Source: Pseudarthrobacter siccitolerans
GTDB lineage: Bacteria; Actinomycetota; Actinomycetes; Actinomycetales; Micrococcaceae
Direction of reading: 5' to 3'
Length of the DNA: 64,000 bases
Assembly (NCBI RefSeq): GCF_001046895.1
Contig: NZ_CAQI01000024.1
Coordinates: 31,118 to 95,117, forward strand
In this document: one piece after another, positions 17,364-26,559 of the stretch
How the letters are laid out: every line of letters starts with the position of its first letter
Numbering within the stretch: the first letter of the stretch is position 1
The notes under the pieces: generated by a model
What the model was told of the DNA's origin: nothing
Database searches by the model: none
What the model saw: only the letters and a program-made list of their open reading frames with translations
Program-made: the position numbers and the translations under genes

Positions 17364-18494
17364 CTAGCGGGAAGCGCGGAAGATGTCCGGCGCCGGCCGG
17401 GTGCCGGTGGCGAGGTCCGCGAGGATCCGGCCAACTACGGGCGTGAACTTGAACCCATGCCCGGAGAACCCGGCGCCTATCACCACGGGGCCGATCCGGT
17501 CCAGGATGAAGTCCTCGTCCGGGGTGGTGGTGTAGGTGCAGCTGATGGCCTCGAATGACTCCGGATCCACGCCCGGCAACCATGTCCGCGCGTAATCCTG
17601 CAGGGCCGCGAGCTGCACGGGTTCCGGCTCGAAGGACCGCCTGTCCGGATCCACCAGCGGTCCCACACCGTGCCAGCCGGCCTTGATCCCCTCACCCGGG
17701 GTCTGCATCCCGTACACAGGGGAGTACCAGTCCTTATATTCCGCGCCGGTGCCCGGCATGTGGTTGAACCCGGGCCAGACGGCACCGGCATCGGCCACGC
17801 GGAAGTGTGCGGGCTGCTCCTGGGTGACCCGCAGCTTCGGGATCCGGAGTCCTGCACCGCTGCTGCCAAGGAGTTTCTCCGTCCAGCCGCCGGCTGTGAC
17901 CACCACCTGGGCGGCGGTGACCACCTCGATACCGGCGCCGGATTCCAAAGCCAGCCGGACGCCGTCGTCCACCACCTGGAACTCAACCACTTTGGTGTGG
18001 TGCCGGATCTCGGCGCCGCGTGCTGCGGCCAGCCGCTGGAAGGCGGGAAGCGCCGCTTCCGGGTTGAGCTGGCCGCCGTCGGGCATATGCAGCGCCTGCT
18101 GGTCGAACCGGATACCGCGCCAGCGCTCGCCTGCCTCCGCGGGGGACAGGAACTCCGCCCGGATGCCGGCCTCGTTCAGCGCCGCGGCGACGTCCGGAAG
18201 CCGCGGGTCCGGTCCGTGGTTGACGATTCCCGTGCGGGCCAGCAGCGTCGCGCCGCTCTCCTGCTCCAGCTCGTCCCACAGGGCCAGCCCCTCGGCCAGC
18301 ATCGCCACGTATTCGGGGCGGTAGTAGCCCGGGTTCAGGTTGCGGGTGCTGCCATGCGAGGCGCCGATCTTGTGCCCCGGTCCGAACTGCTCCACGAGCG
18401 TGACCTGGCGGCCGCGGCGGGACAGCGCCCAGGCGGCGGCCGACCCCATCGCTCCGCCGCCGATCACCACGGTGTCCAGCATCTTGCCCATCAA
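17364..18494 (-). CDS. FAD-dependent oxidoreductase, monomeric sarcosine oxidase / N-methyltryptophan oxidase family
   Basis: 376 aa, family length. The dinucleotide motif VVIGGGAMGSAAAWALSRRG is at residues 9-28, followed by GASHGSTRN typical of MSOX/MTOX. CTYTTTPDEDFILDR places a Cys near residue 319, where the family links FAD covalently. It oxidises N-methyl amino acids with O2 to give formaldehyde and H2O2; sarcosine versus N-methyl-tryptophan cannot be told apart here. The stop is 13 bp from the MFS remnant. The start is 7 bp after the stop of an AEC-type permease, suggesting an uptake-plus-oxidation pair. A second Met at residue 5 is an alternative start. Confidence 0.85.
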   Translation of the reverse strand: MMGKMLDTVVIGGGAMGSAAAWALSRRGRQVTLVEQFGPGHKIGASHGSTRNLNPGYYRPEYVAMLAEGLALWDELEQESGATLLARTGIVNHGPDPRLPDVAAALNEAGIRAEFLSPAEAGERWRGIRFDQQALHMPDGGQLNPEAALPAFQRLAAARGAEIRHHTKVVEFQVVDDGVRLALESGAGIEVVTAAQVVVTAGGWTEKLLGSSGAGLRIPKLRVTQEQPAHFRVADAGAVWPGFNHMPGTGAEYKDWYSPVYGMQTPGEGIKAGWHGVGPLVDPDRRSFEPEPVQLAALQDYARTWLPGVDPESFEAISCTYTTTPDEDFILDRIGPVVIGAGFSGHGFKFTPVVGRILADLATGTRPAPDIFRASR

Positions 18495-18501
18495 TCTCCC
18501 A

Positions 18502-19428
18502 TCACGTCAGCAGCAGCGCTACGCCAATCATCGCCGGAACGGCCACAACGGTAGTAATCAGCACGGTGTCCTTGGCCACGGTGAGGCCGGTCTTGTACCG
18601 GCTGGCGGCCACAAAGACGTTCTGGGCGGTGGGCAGCGCGGACGTGACCACCACGGCGTACAAGGCATGCCCGTCCATGCCCACCACGAACCGGGCGAAG
18701 AGATACGCCAGCCCCGGCTGGACGGCCAGCTTGAAACCGCTCGCCACCAGGGTGTCCAGGCGCCGTCCCGCAGCCGCCTGCAGCGGGCGGGTACCGTTCA
18801 GGCTCATGCCGAAGGCGATCAGCATGGCCGGAATCGCTGCACCGCCGATCAGGTGGATGGGCTCCATCACCAGCGGCGGGACCTGCCAGCCGGTACCGGC
18901 CACCACCAGGCCCAGCGCGGACCCCACAATCATGGGGTTGCGCAGGATCATCACCACAAAATTCAGGGGCGTGGTCCGGTGCGCGCTGGTACTGGAGTCC
19001 AGGATCATCAGGAACAGCGGCGTGAAGAAGGCCAGCTGGAAGATCAGCAGCGGCGCCACATAGCTCGCATCACCCAGGACATATACCGCGATAGGAATAC
19101 CGAGGTTGGCGGAGTTGGCGAGCGAGGCTGCCATCGAGCTCATCAGGGATTCAGGCAGGGAGCGCTTGAGCCAAAACTTGGCGATGCTGAAGAAGATGGC
19201 GGCAGTGGCGATGGCGGCCACCGCTGTGACCAAAAGGGGTGCGGCGAATACTTCGGCGAGGCGGGCCTTGCTCAGCGTTTCGAAGAGCAGCGCGGGGCTG
19301 GCCACAAAGAAGGTGAGGGAGCTGAGCACCTGGCGGGCGTTGTCACCAAGGATCTTCCGCCGTCCCACGAACCAGCCCACCAGGATGATGCACCAGACAA
19401 CAAAGAAGCCGGCCAGGACACCTAGCAA
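18502..19428 (-). CDS. AEC-family transporter (auxin efflux carrier-like)
   Basis: 308-aa integral membrane protein with about ten hydrophobic helices in the AEC/BART pattern. SLANSANLGIPIAVYVLG and the second-half PTAQNVFVAASRY are the conserved broken-helix motifs. Family members move small organic anions such as malate or malonate; the substrate is not known here. It lies immediately upstream of the sarcosine-oxidase-like gene with a 7-bp spacer, so the two are probably co-transcribed. Confidence 0.85.
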   Translation of the reverse strand: MLGVLAGFFVVWCIILVGWFVGRRKILGDNARQVLSSLTFFVASPALLFETLSKARLAEVFAAPLLVTAVAAIATAAIFFSIAKFWLKRSLPESLMSSMAASLANSANLGIPIAVYVLGDASYVAPLLIFQLAFFTPLFLMILDSSTSAHRTTPLNFVVMILRNPMIVGSALGLVVAGTGWQVPPLVMEPIHLIGGAAIPAMLIAFGMSLNGTRPLQAAAGRRLDTLVASGFKLAVQPGLAYLFARFVVGMDGHALYAVVVTSALPTAQNVFVAASRYKTGLTVAKDTVLITTVVAVPAMIGVALLLT

Positions 19429-19491
19429 GGGATCACCGGCGGCTTATCCCCCAGGCCGCGGCGGATGTGGGTACCGGGACACACGCTCCGG

Positions 19492-19917
19492 TTAGACGGT
19501 GGCGTTATTAAGCGCGAAAGGGGGGCGCATCATCCCGGGAGTGAGGCCCTCAGCGGGGTCATTGCCCAACTGGATGATCCGGTTGTCCGCGTCCACATGG
19601 ACCACCCGTGGCTCATAGGCCTTGGCCTCTTCGGTGGTCATCTGGGCGTAGGTAATCAGGATGACGAGGTCGTTCTCGTGCATGAGGTGCGCCGCTGCAC
19701 CGTTGATGCCGATGACACCGGAACCCCGCTCGCCCGCGATGGTATAGGTCTCAAGCCGTGCGCCATTGGTGATGTCCACAATGGACACGAGCTCGCCGGG
19801 CAGGATGTCGGCGGCCTCGAGCAGGTCCAGGTCCACGGTGACGGAACCGACGTAGTGCAGGTCGGCGTGCGTGACGGTGGCCCGGTGGATTTTGGACTTG
19901 AACATTGTTCGATTCAT
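19492..19917 (-). CDS. panD: aspartate 1-decarboxylase
   Basis: 141 aa. Makes beta-alanine from aspartate for pantothenate and CoA synthesis. The proenzyme self-cleaves at Gly-Ser in HYVGSVTVD (Ser near residue 25) to create the pyruvoyl cofactor. [10 protein letters not shown] at the start, [19 protein letters not shown] in the core and a C-terminal tail typical of actinobacteria are all present. It is unlinked here from panB/panC. No PanM/PanZ maturation factor is seen. Confidence 0.96.
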   Translation of the reverse strand: MNRTMFKSKIHRATVTHADLHYVGSVTVDLDLLEAADILPGELVSIVDITNGARLETYTIAGERGSGVIGINGAAAHLMHENDLVILITYAQMTTEEAKAYEPRVVHVDADNRIIQLGNDPAEGLTPGMMRPPFALNNATV

Positions 19918-19954
19918 AACGGCATCAGTCTAGCGCCGGGGGCGCCACGGCGCA

Positions 19955-20013
19955 GTGACGCAGGGAACACTGACGCTCCCTGCGCAATGAAGGCGCCCCT
20001 GGTGACGCAGGGA
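19955..20013. repeat. duplicated GTGACGCAGGGA with hairpin
   Basis: The 12-mer GTGACGCAGGGA occurs at 19955-19966 and 20002-20013 in the 183-bp gap between panD and the LysR gene. CGCAGGGA (19959-19966) also pairs with TCCCTGCG (19977-19984) as an 8-bp stem. It resembles the short palindromic intergenic repeats of Arthrobacter; function unknown. Confidence 0.5.
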
Positions 20014-20100
20014 CCGCTTCTGCGCAGCGACGGGCCGGTTCATGGCGCACATCGGACCGCAGCTTGCCATCCCAGGCAGGGCGCGTACGACGGCGGCCGG

Positions 20101-21015
20101 TCACTCGGCGTCGTTCCTTGCCACCGCCGCGGCTGCTGCGGCCAGCGTCTCCCTCGCTGCCAGAATGGCCGGCCGCTGGGCGCTGGAGCGGCGCACGGAG
20201 GTGAAGATGGTGCGGTGCGGTTTTCCGGGAAGTTCCAGGAGCTGGGCACTTGTGCCGCGGCCGGTCCACACCAGGTCGGGCATCAGGGCCACCGCGTTGC
20301 CGGACTCGATCAGGCGGGCCTGGGCCTGCAGGTCCGCGGTTTCAAAACGCACGTCGGGCTCAAAGCCGGCGCTGCGGCAGGCCTGCTCGGCCCAGTGGCG
20401 GGACGCGGCACCCCGCGGCTCCATGACCCAGGCGAGCTCCGCGGTGTCCTCGAGCGAACGGATGGCGGGCCCGCCGTCGGACGCCGGCGGAACGGCCAGC
20501 CGGATGGCGTCGGTGGTCAGCTTGATGCGGTCCAGTTCGGGGTAGCGGGGCGCCGCGTGGCCCGGATACTGTTCGGCGATAACAAGGTCGAAGTCGCGCG
20601 CCCAGGTTTCGTGCAGGGCCGTTTCCGGCTCGCGCTGGATCATTTCGATCCGGACTTCCGGGTAGGCGGTGCTCATCCTCGTCAGGGTGTCCGGCATCAG
20701 GGCCAGGGCTGCGGACTGGAACACCGCGATCCGGACCGTTCCCGTGACGGTGGTCAGGGAAGCGGCGAGGTCCGCCTCCGCCTGCTCCATGGTTTCCAGC
20801 AGATTGGCCGTATGCGCCACCAGCACTTCGGCCTGCGGCGTGAGCTGGACCCGCCGGCCGGTCTTCCGGAGCAGCTCCACGCCCACTTCCTTCTCAAGGA
20901 GGGCCAGCTGCTGGGATACCGACGACGGGCTGTACTGGAGTGCCTCAGCCACCTCCGCCAGCGTCCCCCGGATGCTTAGTTCCCGGAGCAGCCTGAGCCG
21001 GCGGACGTCAAGCAT
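20101..21015 (-). CDS. LysR-family transcriptional regulator
   Basis: 304 aa. N-terminal winged helix-turn-helix (LRLLRELSIRGTLAEVAEALQ, SSVSQQLALLEKEVG), then a two-lobed periplasmic-binding-like effector domain from about residue 90. It is divergent from the APC permease gene, and the shared promoter carries a GTTAGA-N13-TCTAAC site. A closely similar 23-bp motif lies before putA 1.8 kb away, so this regulator probably controls both. The amino-acid effector is inferred, not shown. Confidence 0.9.
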   Translation of the reverse strand: MLDVRRLRLLRELSIRGTLAEVAEALQYSPSSVSQQLALLEKEVGVELLRKTGRRVQLTPQAEVLVAHTANLLETMEQAEADLAASLTTVTGTVRIAVFQSAALALMPDTLTRMSTAYPEVRIEMIQREPETALHETWARDFDLVIAEQYPGHAAPRYPELDRIKLTTDAIRLAVPPASDGGPAIRSLEDTAELAWVMEPRGAASRHWAEQACRSAGFEPDVRFETADLQAQARLIESGNAVALMPDLVWTGRGTSAQLLELPGKPHRTIFTSVRRSSAQRPAILAARETLAAAAAAVARNDAE

Positions 21016-21047
21016 GAGGAAATCCTTACCGGAACTAATGAATATAG

Positions 21048-21072
21048 GTTAGAAGTAGTCACTTTATCTAAC
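21048..21072. promoter_or_regulatory. LysR-type operator between the regulator and APC permease
   Basis: GTTAGA (21048-21053) and TCTAAC (21067-21072) form a perfect dyad with 13 bp between. The motif TTAGAA-N4-TC-N-CTTTATCT at 21049-21069 recurs at the same spacing before putA. The divergent position fits LysR auto- and target control. Confidence 0.7.
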
Positions 21073-21167
21073 GCAAGCACCCTTGCATACTGTTGGGACC
21101 GAGTTACCCCCGTCACAAGCGATTCTTCGCGCGCCGTGACGGGGAAGCACCCAAGCAGGAGTTCCTG

Positions 21168-22631
21168 ATGAGCAGTAGAGACATGACCCAGTCGATCATG
21201 CGGCGCAAGCCGATCGATGACATCGAGGAAGAAAACAAACACAGTGGCCTCTTCAAGTCACTCGGGCTGTGGCAGCTGACGGCAATCGGCGTTGGCGGCA
21301 TCATCGGCGTCGGCATCTTCTCCCTTGCCGGGCTGGTGGCCGCTGGAAGTGAAACCAGTCCCGGGGTGGGGCCGGCGGTGCTGATTTCCTTCCTGATCGC
21401 GGGCCTTGCCTCCGCGGCCGCGGCGCTTTCCTACGCAGAGTTTGCCGGCATGATTCCACGCGCCGGCTCTGCCTACACCTACGGCTACGTTGCCCTCGGC
21501 GAGGTGATTGGCTGGTTCATCGGCTGGGACCTGCTGCTCGAATACATCGCCATCGTGGCTGTGGTGGCCATTGGCATCTCCGGCTACTTTGACGCGTTCC
21601 TCTCGGGCATCGGCATCCACATGCCAATCTGGATGACGTCAACTCCGGATGAAGGCAAGGGCGGCATCGTAAATATTCCTGCCATTGTTGTCTGCCTGAT
21701 CGTCACCTGGATCCTGTCCCGCGGCACCAAGGCCTTCGGCCGGTTCGAACTGGTGGCCGTGGCCATCAAGGTGGTCCTGATCCTCTTCATCATCGGCCTG
21801 GGCGTCTTCTACATCGACACCAACAACTACAACCCGTTTATGCCCAGCGGCTTCGGTCCGGTGCTGGCCGGCTCGGCGACGGTGTTCTTCGCGGTGTTCG
21901 GTTACGACGCCATGAGTACGGCGGCAGAGGAAGCAACCGACGGCAAGAAGCACATGCCCAAGGCCATCATCCTGTCCTTGATCATCGCGATGCTCCTCTA
22001 TGTGGCCGCCACCCTGGTCCTCACCGGGATGCAGAACTACAAGGACATCGACCCGACAGCCGGCTTCGCCTCCGCCTTCACCGGTGTTGGCCTGCCGATC
22101 ATCGCCACCATCATCTCCGTGTTCGCCGTGCTGTCCATCCTCACCGTGATGCTGACCTTCCTCCTGGGTGTCACCCGCGTCTGGTTCTCCATGAGCCGCG
22201 ACGGGCTCCTGCCGGGCTGGTTCGCCAAGACTGACCAGCACGGCACGCCACAGCGGGTCACCTGGATTGCGGGCATCGCCTCAGCCCTGCTGGCCGGTGT
22301 TTTCCCCATCAAGGCGGTGGCCGACCTCACCAATATCGGCATCCTCGCTGCGTTCGTCGTGGTCTGCCTCGCGGTGATCATCTTCCGGTACAAGCGCCCG
22401 GACGCCCCCCGCTCCTTCCGCTTGCCGCTGATGCCGCTGGTTCCGGCGTTCGGTGTCCTGGCCTCTGCGTTCCTGATGTTCCAGCTGCACTGGGAAACCT
22501 GGCTGCGGTTCGGCATCTGGCTGGTGGTGGGACTGGCCATCTACTTCTTCTATGGCAAACGGAACTCACTGATGAACCCCAACAGCCCGCGGCACGAGGA
22601 GATTGTGGAGATGCACCGCCCCCTCGCCTGA
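21168..22631 (+). CDS. APC-superfamily amino-acid permease
   Basis: 487-aa inner-membrane transporter with 12 or more helices, cationic amino-acid transporter subfamily. GVGGIIGVGIFSLAG near residue 42 is the TM1 substrate-binding glycine motif; SYAEFAGMIPRAGSAYTYGY and FFAVFGYDAMSTAAEEA are also characteristic. Start: ATG 21168 with AGGAG 6 bases upstream, although the frame opens earlier. It lies between the LysR regulator and putA, so proline or a related amino acid is a reasonable guess, while sequence alone places it nearer to YhdG-like cationic permeases. Confidence 0.88.
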   Translation: MSSRDMTQSIMRRKPIDDIEEENKHSGLFKSLGLWQLTAIGVGGIIGVGIFSLAGLVAAGSETSPGVGPAVLISFLIAGLASAAAALSYAEFAGMIPRAGSAYTYGYVALGEVIGWFIGWDLLLEYIAIVAVVAIGISGYFDAFLSGIGIHMPIWMTSTPDEGKGGIVNIPAIVVCLIVTWILSRGTKAFGRFELVAVAIKVVLILFIIGLGVFYIDTNNYNPFMPSGFGPVLAGSATVFFAVFGYDAMSTAAEEATDGKKHMPKAIILSLIIAMLLYVAATLVLTGMQNYKDIDPTAGFASAFTGVGLPIIATIISVFAVLSILTVMLTFLLGVTRVWFSMSRDGLLPGWFAKTDQHGTPQRVTWIAGIASALLAGVFPIKAVADLTNIGILAAFVVVCLAVIIFRYKRPDAPRSFRLPLMPLVPAFGVLASAFLMFQLHWETWLRFGIWLVVGLAIYFFYGKRNSLMNPNSPRHEEIVEMHRPLA

Positions 22632-22640
22632 CCCGCTCCC

Positions 22641-22771
22641 GGACGCTCTCTCACTTGATGCCGCTTAAACCCGGACGCTCTCTCACCTGACGTCGCTTTA
22701 CCCCGGACGCTCTATCACCTTCCTCTGGAGGGTGATAGAGCGTTTCCGTTTTTCCCGCATCAAGTGAGAGG
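22641..22771. repeat. nested palindromic intergenic repeat
   Basis: GGACGCTCT[C/A]TCAC occurs three times (22641, 22673, 22705). The first copy's CTCTCACTTGATGC is matched in reverse complement by GCATCAAGTGAGAG at 22758-22771. The third copy forms the terminator stem listed separately. The result is a nested inverted repeat filling the gap after the permease, of the kind scattered between genes in Arthrobacter. Confidence 0.75.
22708..22742 (+). terminator. rho-independent terminator after the APC permease
   Basis: CGCTCTATCACCTTCC pairs with GGAGGGTGATAGAGCG (16 bp with one G-T pair) around a 3-nt loop TCT, followed by a T-rich tail TTTCCGTTTTTCCC. It is the strongest intrinsic terminator in the window. 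Confidence 0.88.
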
Positions 22772-22846
22772 GCGTGTGGAAATTTGCAGCGCTACGTGCG
22801 GGAGCGTTGGTGGGTGAGGGGGCACGGGACCTGGGGGCAAAGCTTC

Positions 22847-22890
22847 ATCTTTTCTAACCTGTATTGCTTAGAAAAGATCGCTTTATCTTA
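22847..22890. promoter_or_regulatory. putA operator region
   Basis: ATCTTTTCTAA (22847-22857) and TTAGAAAAGAT (22868-22878) are a perfect 11-bp inverted repeat with a 10-bp spacer. Overlapping its right arm, 22868-22890 matches the LysR-permease operator at 17 of 23 positions (TTAGAA, then TC-N-CTTTATCT at the same spacing). It lies 67-110 bp before the putA ATG. Confidence 0.72.
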
Positions 22891-22956
22891 TGTGACTCCA
22901 GGCTCATACTGATGAATAAGACCTCCTCGAACCACAGGAAAGAACGAGAAAAAGCC

Positions 22957-25900
22957 ATGACCCACATTGCAATGGAGCCCGGCGCCGCAGCCGGGACAGG
23001 TACCACCGTTGACGTTGATGTGCCGCAGGCGAAAGCCCTCGCTACGGAAGCCGTAGCGCTGGTCCGGCACTGGCTCACCGAAGCCGCCAAGGTCCCGGTG
23101 GACGCCTCGGCACAGCAGCTCGCCGGGGTGCTGAAAGATCCCAACGGCCTGGAGTTCACCGTTGGCTTCGTGGACGGTGTGGTCCGTCCCGAGGACCTGA
23201 ACGTCGCTGCCCGCAACCTGGCAGCGCTCGCACCCAAGGTCCCCGCGTTCCTACCCTGGTACATGCGCAGCGCCGTCCAGCTCGGCGGCACCATGGCCCC
23301 CGTTATGCCGCAGGTTGTTATTCCGATCGCCCGCAAGGTCCTGCGCGAGATGGTGGGCCACCTGATCGTCGACGCCACCGACGCCAAGCTGGGTCCGGCC
23401 ATCGCCAAAATCCGCAAGGACGGCATCAAGCTCAACGTCAACCTCCTCGGCGAAGCGGTCCTCGGCGAGCATGAGGCCTCCCGCCGGCTCGAGGGCACCC
23501 ACACCCTGCTGGCCCGCCCCGACGTCGACTACGTCTCCATCAAGGTTTCCTCCACGGTGGCCCCGCACTCCGCGTGGGCCTTCGACGAAGCCGTGGAACA
23601 CGTCGTCGAGAAGCTCACCCCGCTCTTCCAGCGCGCCGCCTCGTTCGCCCGCAACGGCGGGAAGGCCAAGTTCATCAACCTGGACATGGAGGAATACAAG
23701 GACCTGGACATGACCATCGCGGTCTTCACCAGGATCCTGGACAAGCCCGAGTTCAAGAACCTGGAAGCCGGCATTGTGCTCCAGGCCTACCTCCCGGACG
23801 CACTCTCAGCGATGATCCGCCTGCAGGACTGGGCGGCAGAACGCCGGGCCAACGGCGGTGCCGCCATCAAGGTGCGCGTGGTCAAGGGCGCCAACCTGCC
23901 CATGGAGCAGGTGGAATCCTCCCTGCACGGCTGGCCGCTGGCCACCTGGGGCAGCAAACAGGACTCGGACACCAGCTACAAGAGCGTCATCAACTACTCC
24001 CTGCACCCGGAGCGGATCAAGAACATCCGGATCGGCGTGGCCGGCCACAACCTGTTCGACATCGCCTTCGCCTGGCTCCTGGCCAAGCAGCGCGGCATCG
24101 CGGATACCGCACAGCAGAATATCGAGTTCGAAATGCTGCTGGGCATGGCGCAGGGCCAGGCCGAAGCGGTCAAGAAGGACGTCGGCTCGCTGCTGCTCTA
24201 CACGCCCGTGGTGCACCCGGCCGAGTTCGACGTCGCCATCGCCTACCTGATCCGCCGGCTCGAAGAGGGGGCCAGCCAGGACAACTTTATGTCGGCAGTC
24301 TTCGAGCTGAGCGAAAACGAGGTCCTGTTCGAGCGTGAAAAGCAGCGCTTCCTGGCCTCGCTCGCCGCACTGGACAACACCGTTCCGCTGCCGAACCGCC
24401 GGCAGGACCGTAGCCTGCCGCCGGTCCCGATGTCCCACCAGGGCTTCGACAACACCCCGGACACCGACCCGTCCCTGCCCGCCAACCGCGACTGGGGCCG
24501 GGCCATCCTGAAACGCGTCCCGTCCTCCACGCTGGGCAACGCCTCCGTGGCAGCGGCTGCCGTTCAGGACGAGGCCACCCTCAGCACCGTCATCCAGACC
24601 GCCGTGGAGAAGGGCAAAGCCTGGGGTGCACTGTCAGGCGCCGAGCGCGCCGAAATCCTGCACCGGGCGGGCGATGTCCTGGAGGCCCGCCGCGCCGACC
24701 TGCTCGAGGTCATGGCCAGCGAAACCGGCAAGACCATCGACCAGGGCGATCCCGAGGTCAGCGAAGCCGTGGACTTTGCCCACTACTACGCCGAGTCCGC
24801 GCGGAAGCTGGATGCGGTCGACGGCGCCACGTTCGTCCCGGCCAAGCTCACCGTTGTGACGCCGCCGTGGAACTTCCCGGTCGCCATCCCGGCAGGGTCC
24901 ACCCTTGCGGCACTCGCCGCCGGCTCCGCCGTCGTCATCAAACCCGCCAAGCAGGCCGCCCGCAGCGGCGCCGTGATGGTGGAAGCGCTGTGGGAAGCCG
25001 GCGTGCCGCGCGACGTGCTCACCATGGTGCAGCTGGGGGAGCGTGAACTCGGCAAGCAGCTGATCTCGCACCCGGCCGTGGACCGCGTAATCCTTACCGG
25101 CGGCTACGAAACTGCCGAGCTGTTCCGGTCCTTCCGCCAGGACCTGCCGCTCCTTGCCGAAACCAGCGGCAAGAACGCCATCATCGTCACCCCCAGCGCG
25201 GACCTGGACCTCGCGGCCAAGGACGTTGCCTACTCCGCGTTCGGCCACGCCGGCCAGAAGTGCTCCGCCGCCTCACTGGTGATCCTGGTGGGCTCGGTGG
25301 CCAAGTCCAAGCGGTTCCACAACCAGCTGATCGACGCCGTCACCTCCCTGAAGGTGGGCTACCCGGAGGATCCCACCAGCCAGATGGGGCCGATCATCGA
25401 GCCCGCCAACGGCAAGCTCCTCAACGCCCTGACCACCTTGGGCGAGGGCGAGAACTGGGCGGTTGAACCGAAGAAGCTCGACAACACCGGCCGGCTCTGG
25501 AGCCCGGGCGTGCGCTACGGCGTCAAGCGCGGTTCCTACTTCCACCTGACCGAATTCTTCGGGCCGGTGCTCGGCGTGATGACCGCCGACACGCTCGAAG
25601 AGGCCATCGCCATCCAAAACCAGATCGAGTACGGCCTCACCGCTGGCCTGCATTCCCTGAACTCCGAGGAGCTCCGAACCTGGCTGGACTCCATCCAGGC
25701 CGGAAACTTGTACGTGAACCGCGGTATCACCGGCGCCATCGTGCAGCGCCAGCCGTTCGGCGGCTGGAAGAAGTCAGCTGTCGGCGCCGGGACCAAGGCA
25801 GGCGGGCCCAACTACCTGGCCGGCCTGGGCGACTGGACCCCGGCCGCCAGCACCGCTGACGCCGCTGTTACCAACCCCGGAGTCCGCCGGATCATCAACG

Positions 25901-26472
25901 CCGCCGGTGCAGCGCTGGAGCCTGCCGAGCTGGAGTCCGTGCAGCGGGCGCTGGCATCGGATGCCCAGGCCTGGGCCGAGGAATTCGGCACCGCAAAGGA
26001 CGTTTCCGGCCTCAGCGCGGAGCGCAACATCTTCCGCTACCGGAGCCTGCCCGTCACTGTGCGGCTCTCCGAAGGTGCGCCGCTGGCGCACCTGGTCCGG
26101 ACGGTAGCCGCCGGCGTCCTGGCGGGTTCGGCACTGACGGTGTCCTCCGCCGTCGGACTTCCTGCGCAGCTTCGCCCGGTGCTGACGGCACTGGACATTG
26201 AAGTGACGGTGGAGTCCGACGCCGAGTGGCTGGCTTCTGCCGAACGCCTCGCCACGGCAGGCAAGCTGTCCGGAGCGCGGATCCGCCTGATCGGCGGTGA
26301 CGCCGGTGCCCTGGCGAAGGCAACGGGCGGCCGCCCCGATCTGGCCGTCTACGCCCACGCGGTCACCGAGGCCGGGCGCGTTGAGCTGCTGCCGTTCCTG
26401 CATGAGCAGGCCGTCAGCATCACGGCCCACCGGTTCGGCACACCCAACCACCTCTCGGACACCCTGATCTAG
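22957..26472 (+). CDS. putA: bifunctional proline dehydrogenase / P5C dehydrogenase
   Basis: 1171 aa; oxidises proline to P5C (FAD, electrons to quinone) and then to glutamate (NAD+). The N-terminal half is the PRODH barrel (EAVLGEHEASRRLEGTH; RVVKGANLPMEQ). From about residue 520 the P5CDH domain carries TPPWNFPVAIPAGS, LLAETSGKNAI (Glu 735) and GHAGQKCSAASL (Cys 769). A C-terminal extension of about 150 aa resembles the degenerate ALDH-like tail of long PutAs. No ribbon-helix-helix domain is present, so it is not a self-regulator like E. coli PutA. Start ATG 22957 is chosen by similarity; in-frame upstream starts exist, and AGGAAAG is somewhat distant. Confidence 0.95.
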   Translation: MTHIAMEPGAAAGTGTTVDVDVPQAKALATEAVALVRHWLTEAAKVPVDASAQQLAGVLKDPNGLEFTVGFVDGVVRPEDLNVAARNLAALAPKVPAFLPWYMRSAVQLGGTMAPVMPQVVIPIARKVLREMVGHLIVDATDAKLGPAIAKIRKDGIKLNVNLLGEAVLGEHEASRRLEGTHTLLARPDVDYVSIKVSSTVAPHSAWAFDEAVEHVVEKLTPLFQRAASFARNGGKAKFINLDMEEYKDLDMTIAVFTRILDKPEFKNLEAGIVLQAYLPDALSAMIRLQDWAAERRANGGAAIKVRVVKGANLPMEQVESSLHGWPLATWGSKQDSDTSYKSVINYSLHPERIKNIRIGVAGHNLFDIAFAWLLAKQRGIADTAQQNIEFEMLLGMAQGQAEAVKKDVGSLLLYTPVVHPAEFDVAIAYLIRRLEEGASQDNFMSAVFELSENEVLFEREKQRFLASLAALDNTVPLPNRRQDRSLPPVPMSHQGFDNTPDTDPSLPANRDWGRAILKRVPSSTLGNASVAAAAVQDEATLSTVIQTAVEKGKAWGALSGAERAEILHRAGDVLEARRADLLEVMASETGKTIDQGDPEVSEAVDFAHYYAESARKLDAVDGATFVPAKLTVVTPPWNFPVAIPAGSTLAALAAGSAVVIKPAKQAARSGAVMVEALWEAGVPRDVLTMVQLGERELGKQLISHPAVDRVILTGGYETAELFRSFRQDLPLLAETSGKNAIIVTPSADLDLAAKDVAYSAFGHAGQKCSAASLVILVGSVAKSKRFHNQLIDAVTSLKVGYPEDPTSQMGPIIEPANGKLLNALTTLGEGENWAVEPKKLDNTGRLWSPGVRYGVKRGSYFHLTEFFGPVLGVMTADTLEEAIAIQNQIEYGLTAGLHSLNSEELRTWLDSIQAGNLYVNRGITGAIVQRQPFGGWKKSAVGAGTKAGGPNYLAGLGDWTPAASTADAAVTNPGVRRIINAAGAALEPAELESVQRALASDAQAWAEEFGTAKDVSGLSAERNIFRYRSLPVTVRLSEGAPLAHLVRTVAAGVLAGSALTVSSAVGLPAQLRPVLTALDIEVTVESDAEWLASAERLATAGKLSGARIRLIGGDAGALAKATGGRPDLAVYAHAVTEAGRVELLPFLHEQAVSITAHRFGTPNHLSDTLI

Positions 26473-26488
26473 ATTCTTTGCAGGGAAG

Positions 26489-26532
26489 ACAGAAGGCCGG
26501 CGGCCACCTTGCGGTGGCTGCCGGCCTTCTGT
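26489..26532 (+). terminator. long hairpin terminator after putA
   Basis: ACAGAAGGCCGGC plus GGCCACC pairs with its complement through 26532 as a 20-bp stem with a single G-T pair and a 4-nt TTGC loop. The following bases are only modestly T-rich. It starts 17 bp after the putA stop. Confidence 0.82.
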
Positions 26533-26559
26533 TGTGCTGTTGGTTGAGCCTGTCGATAC

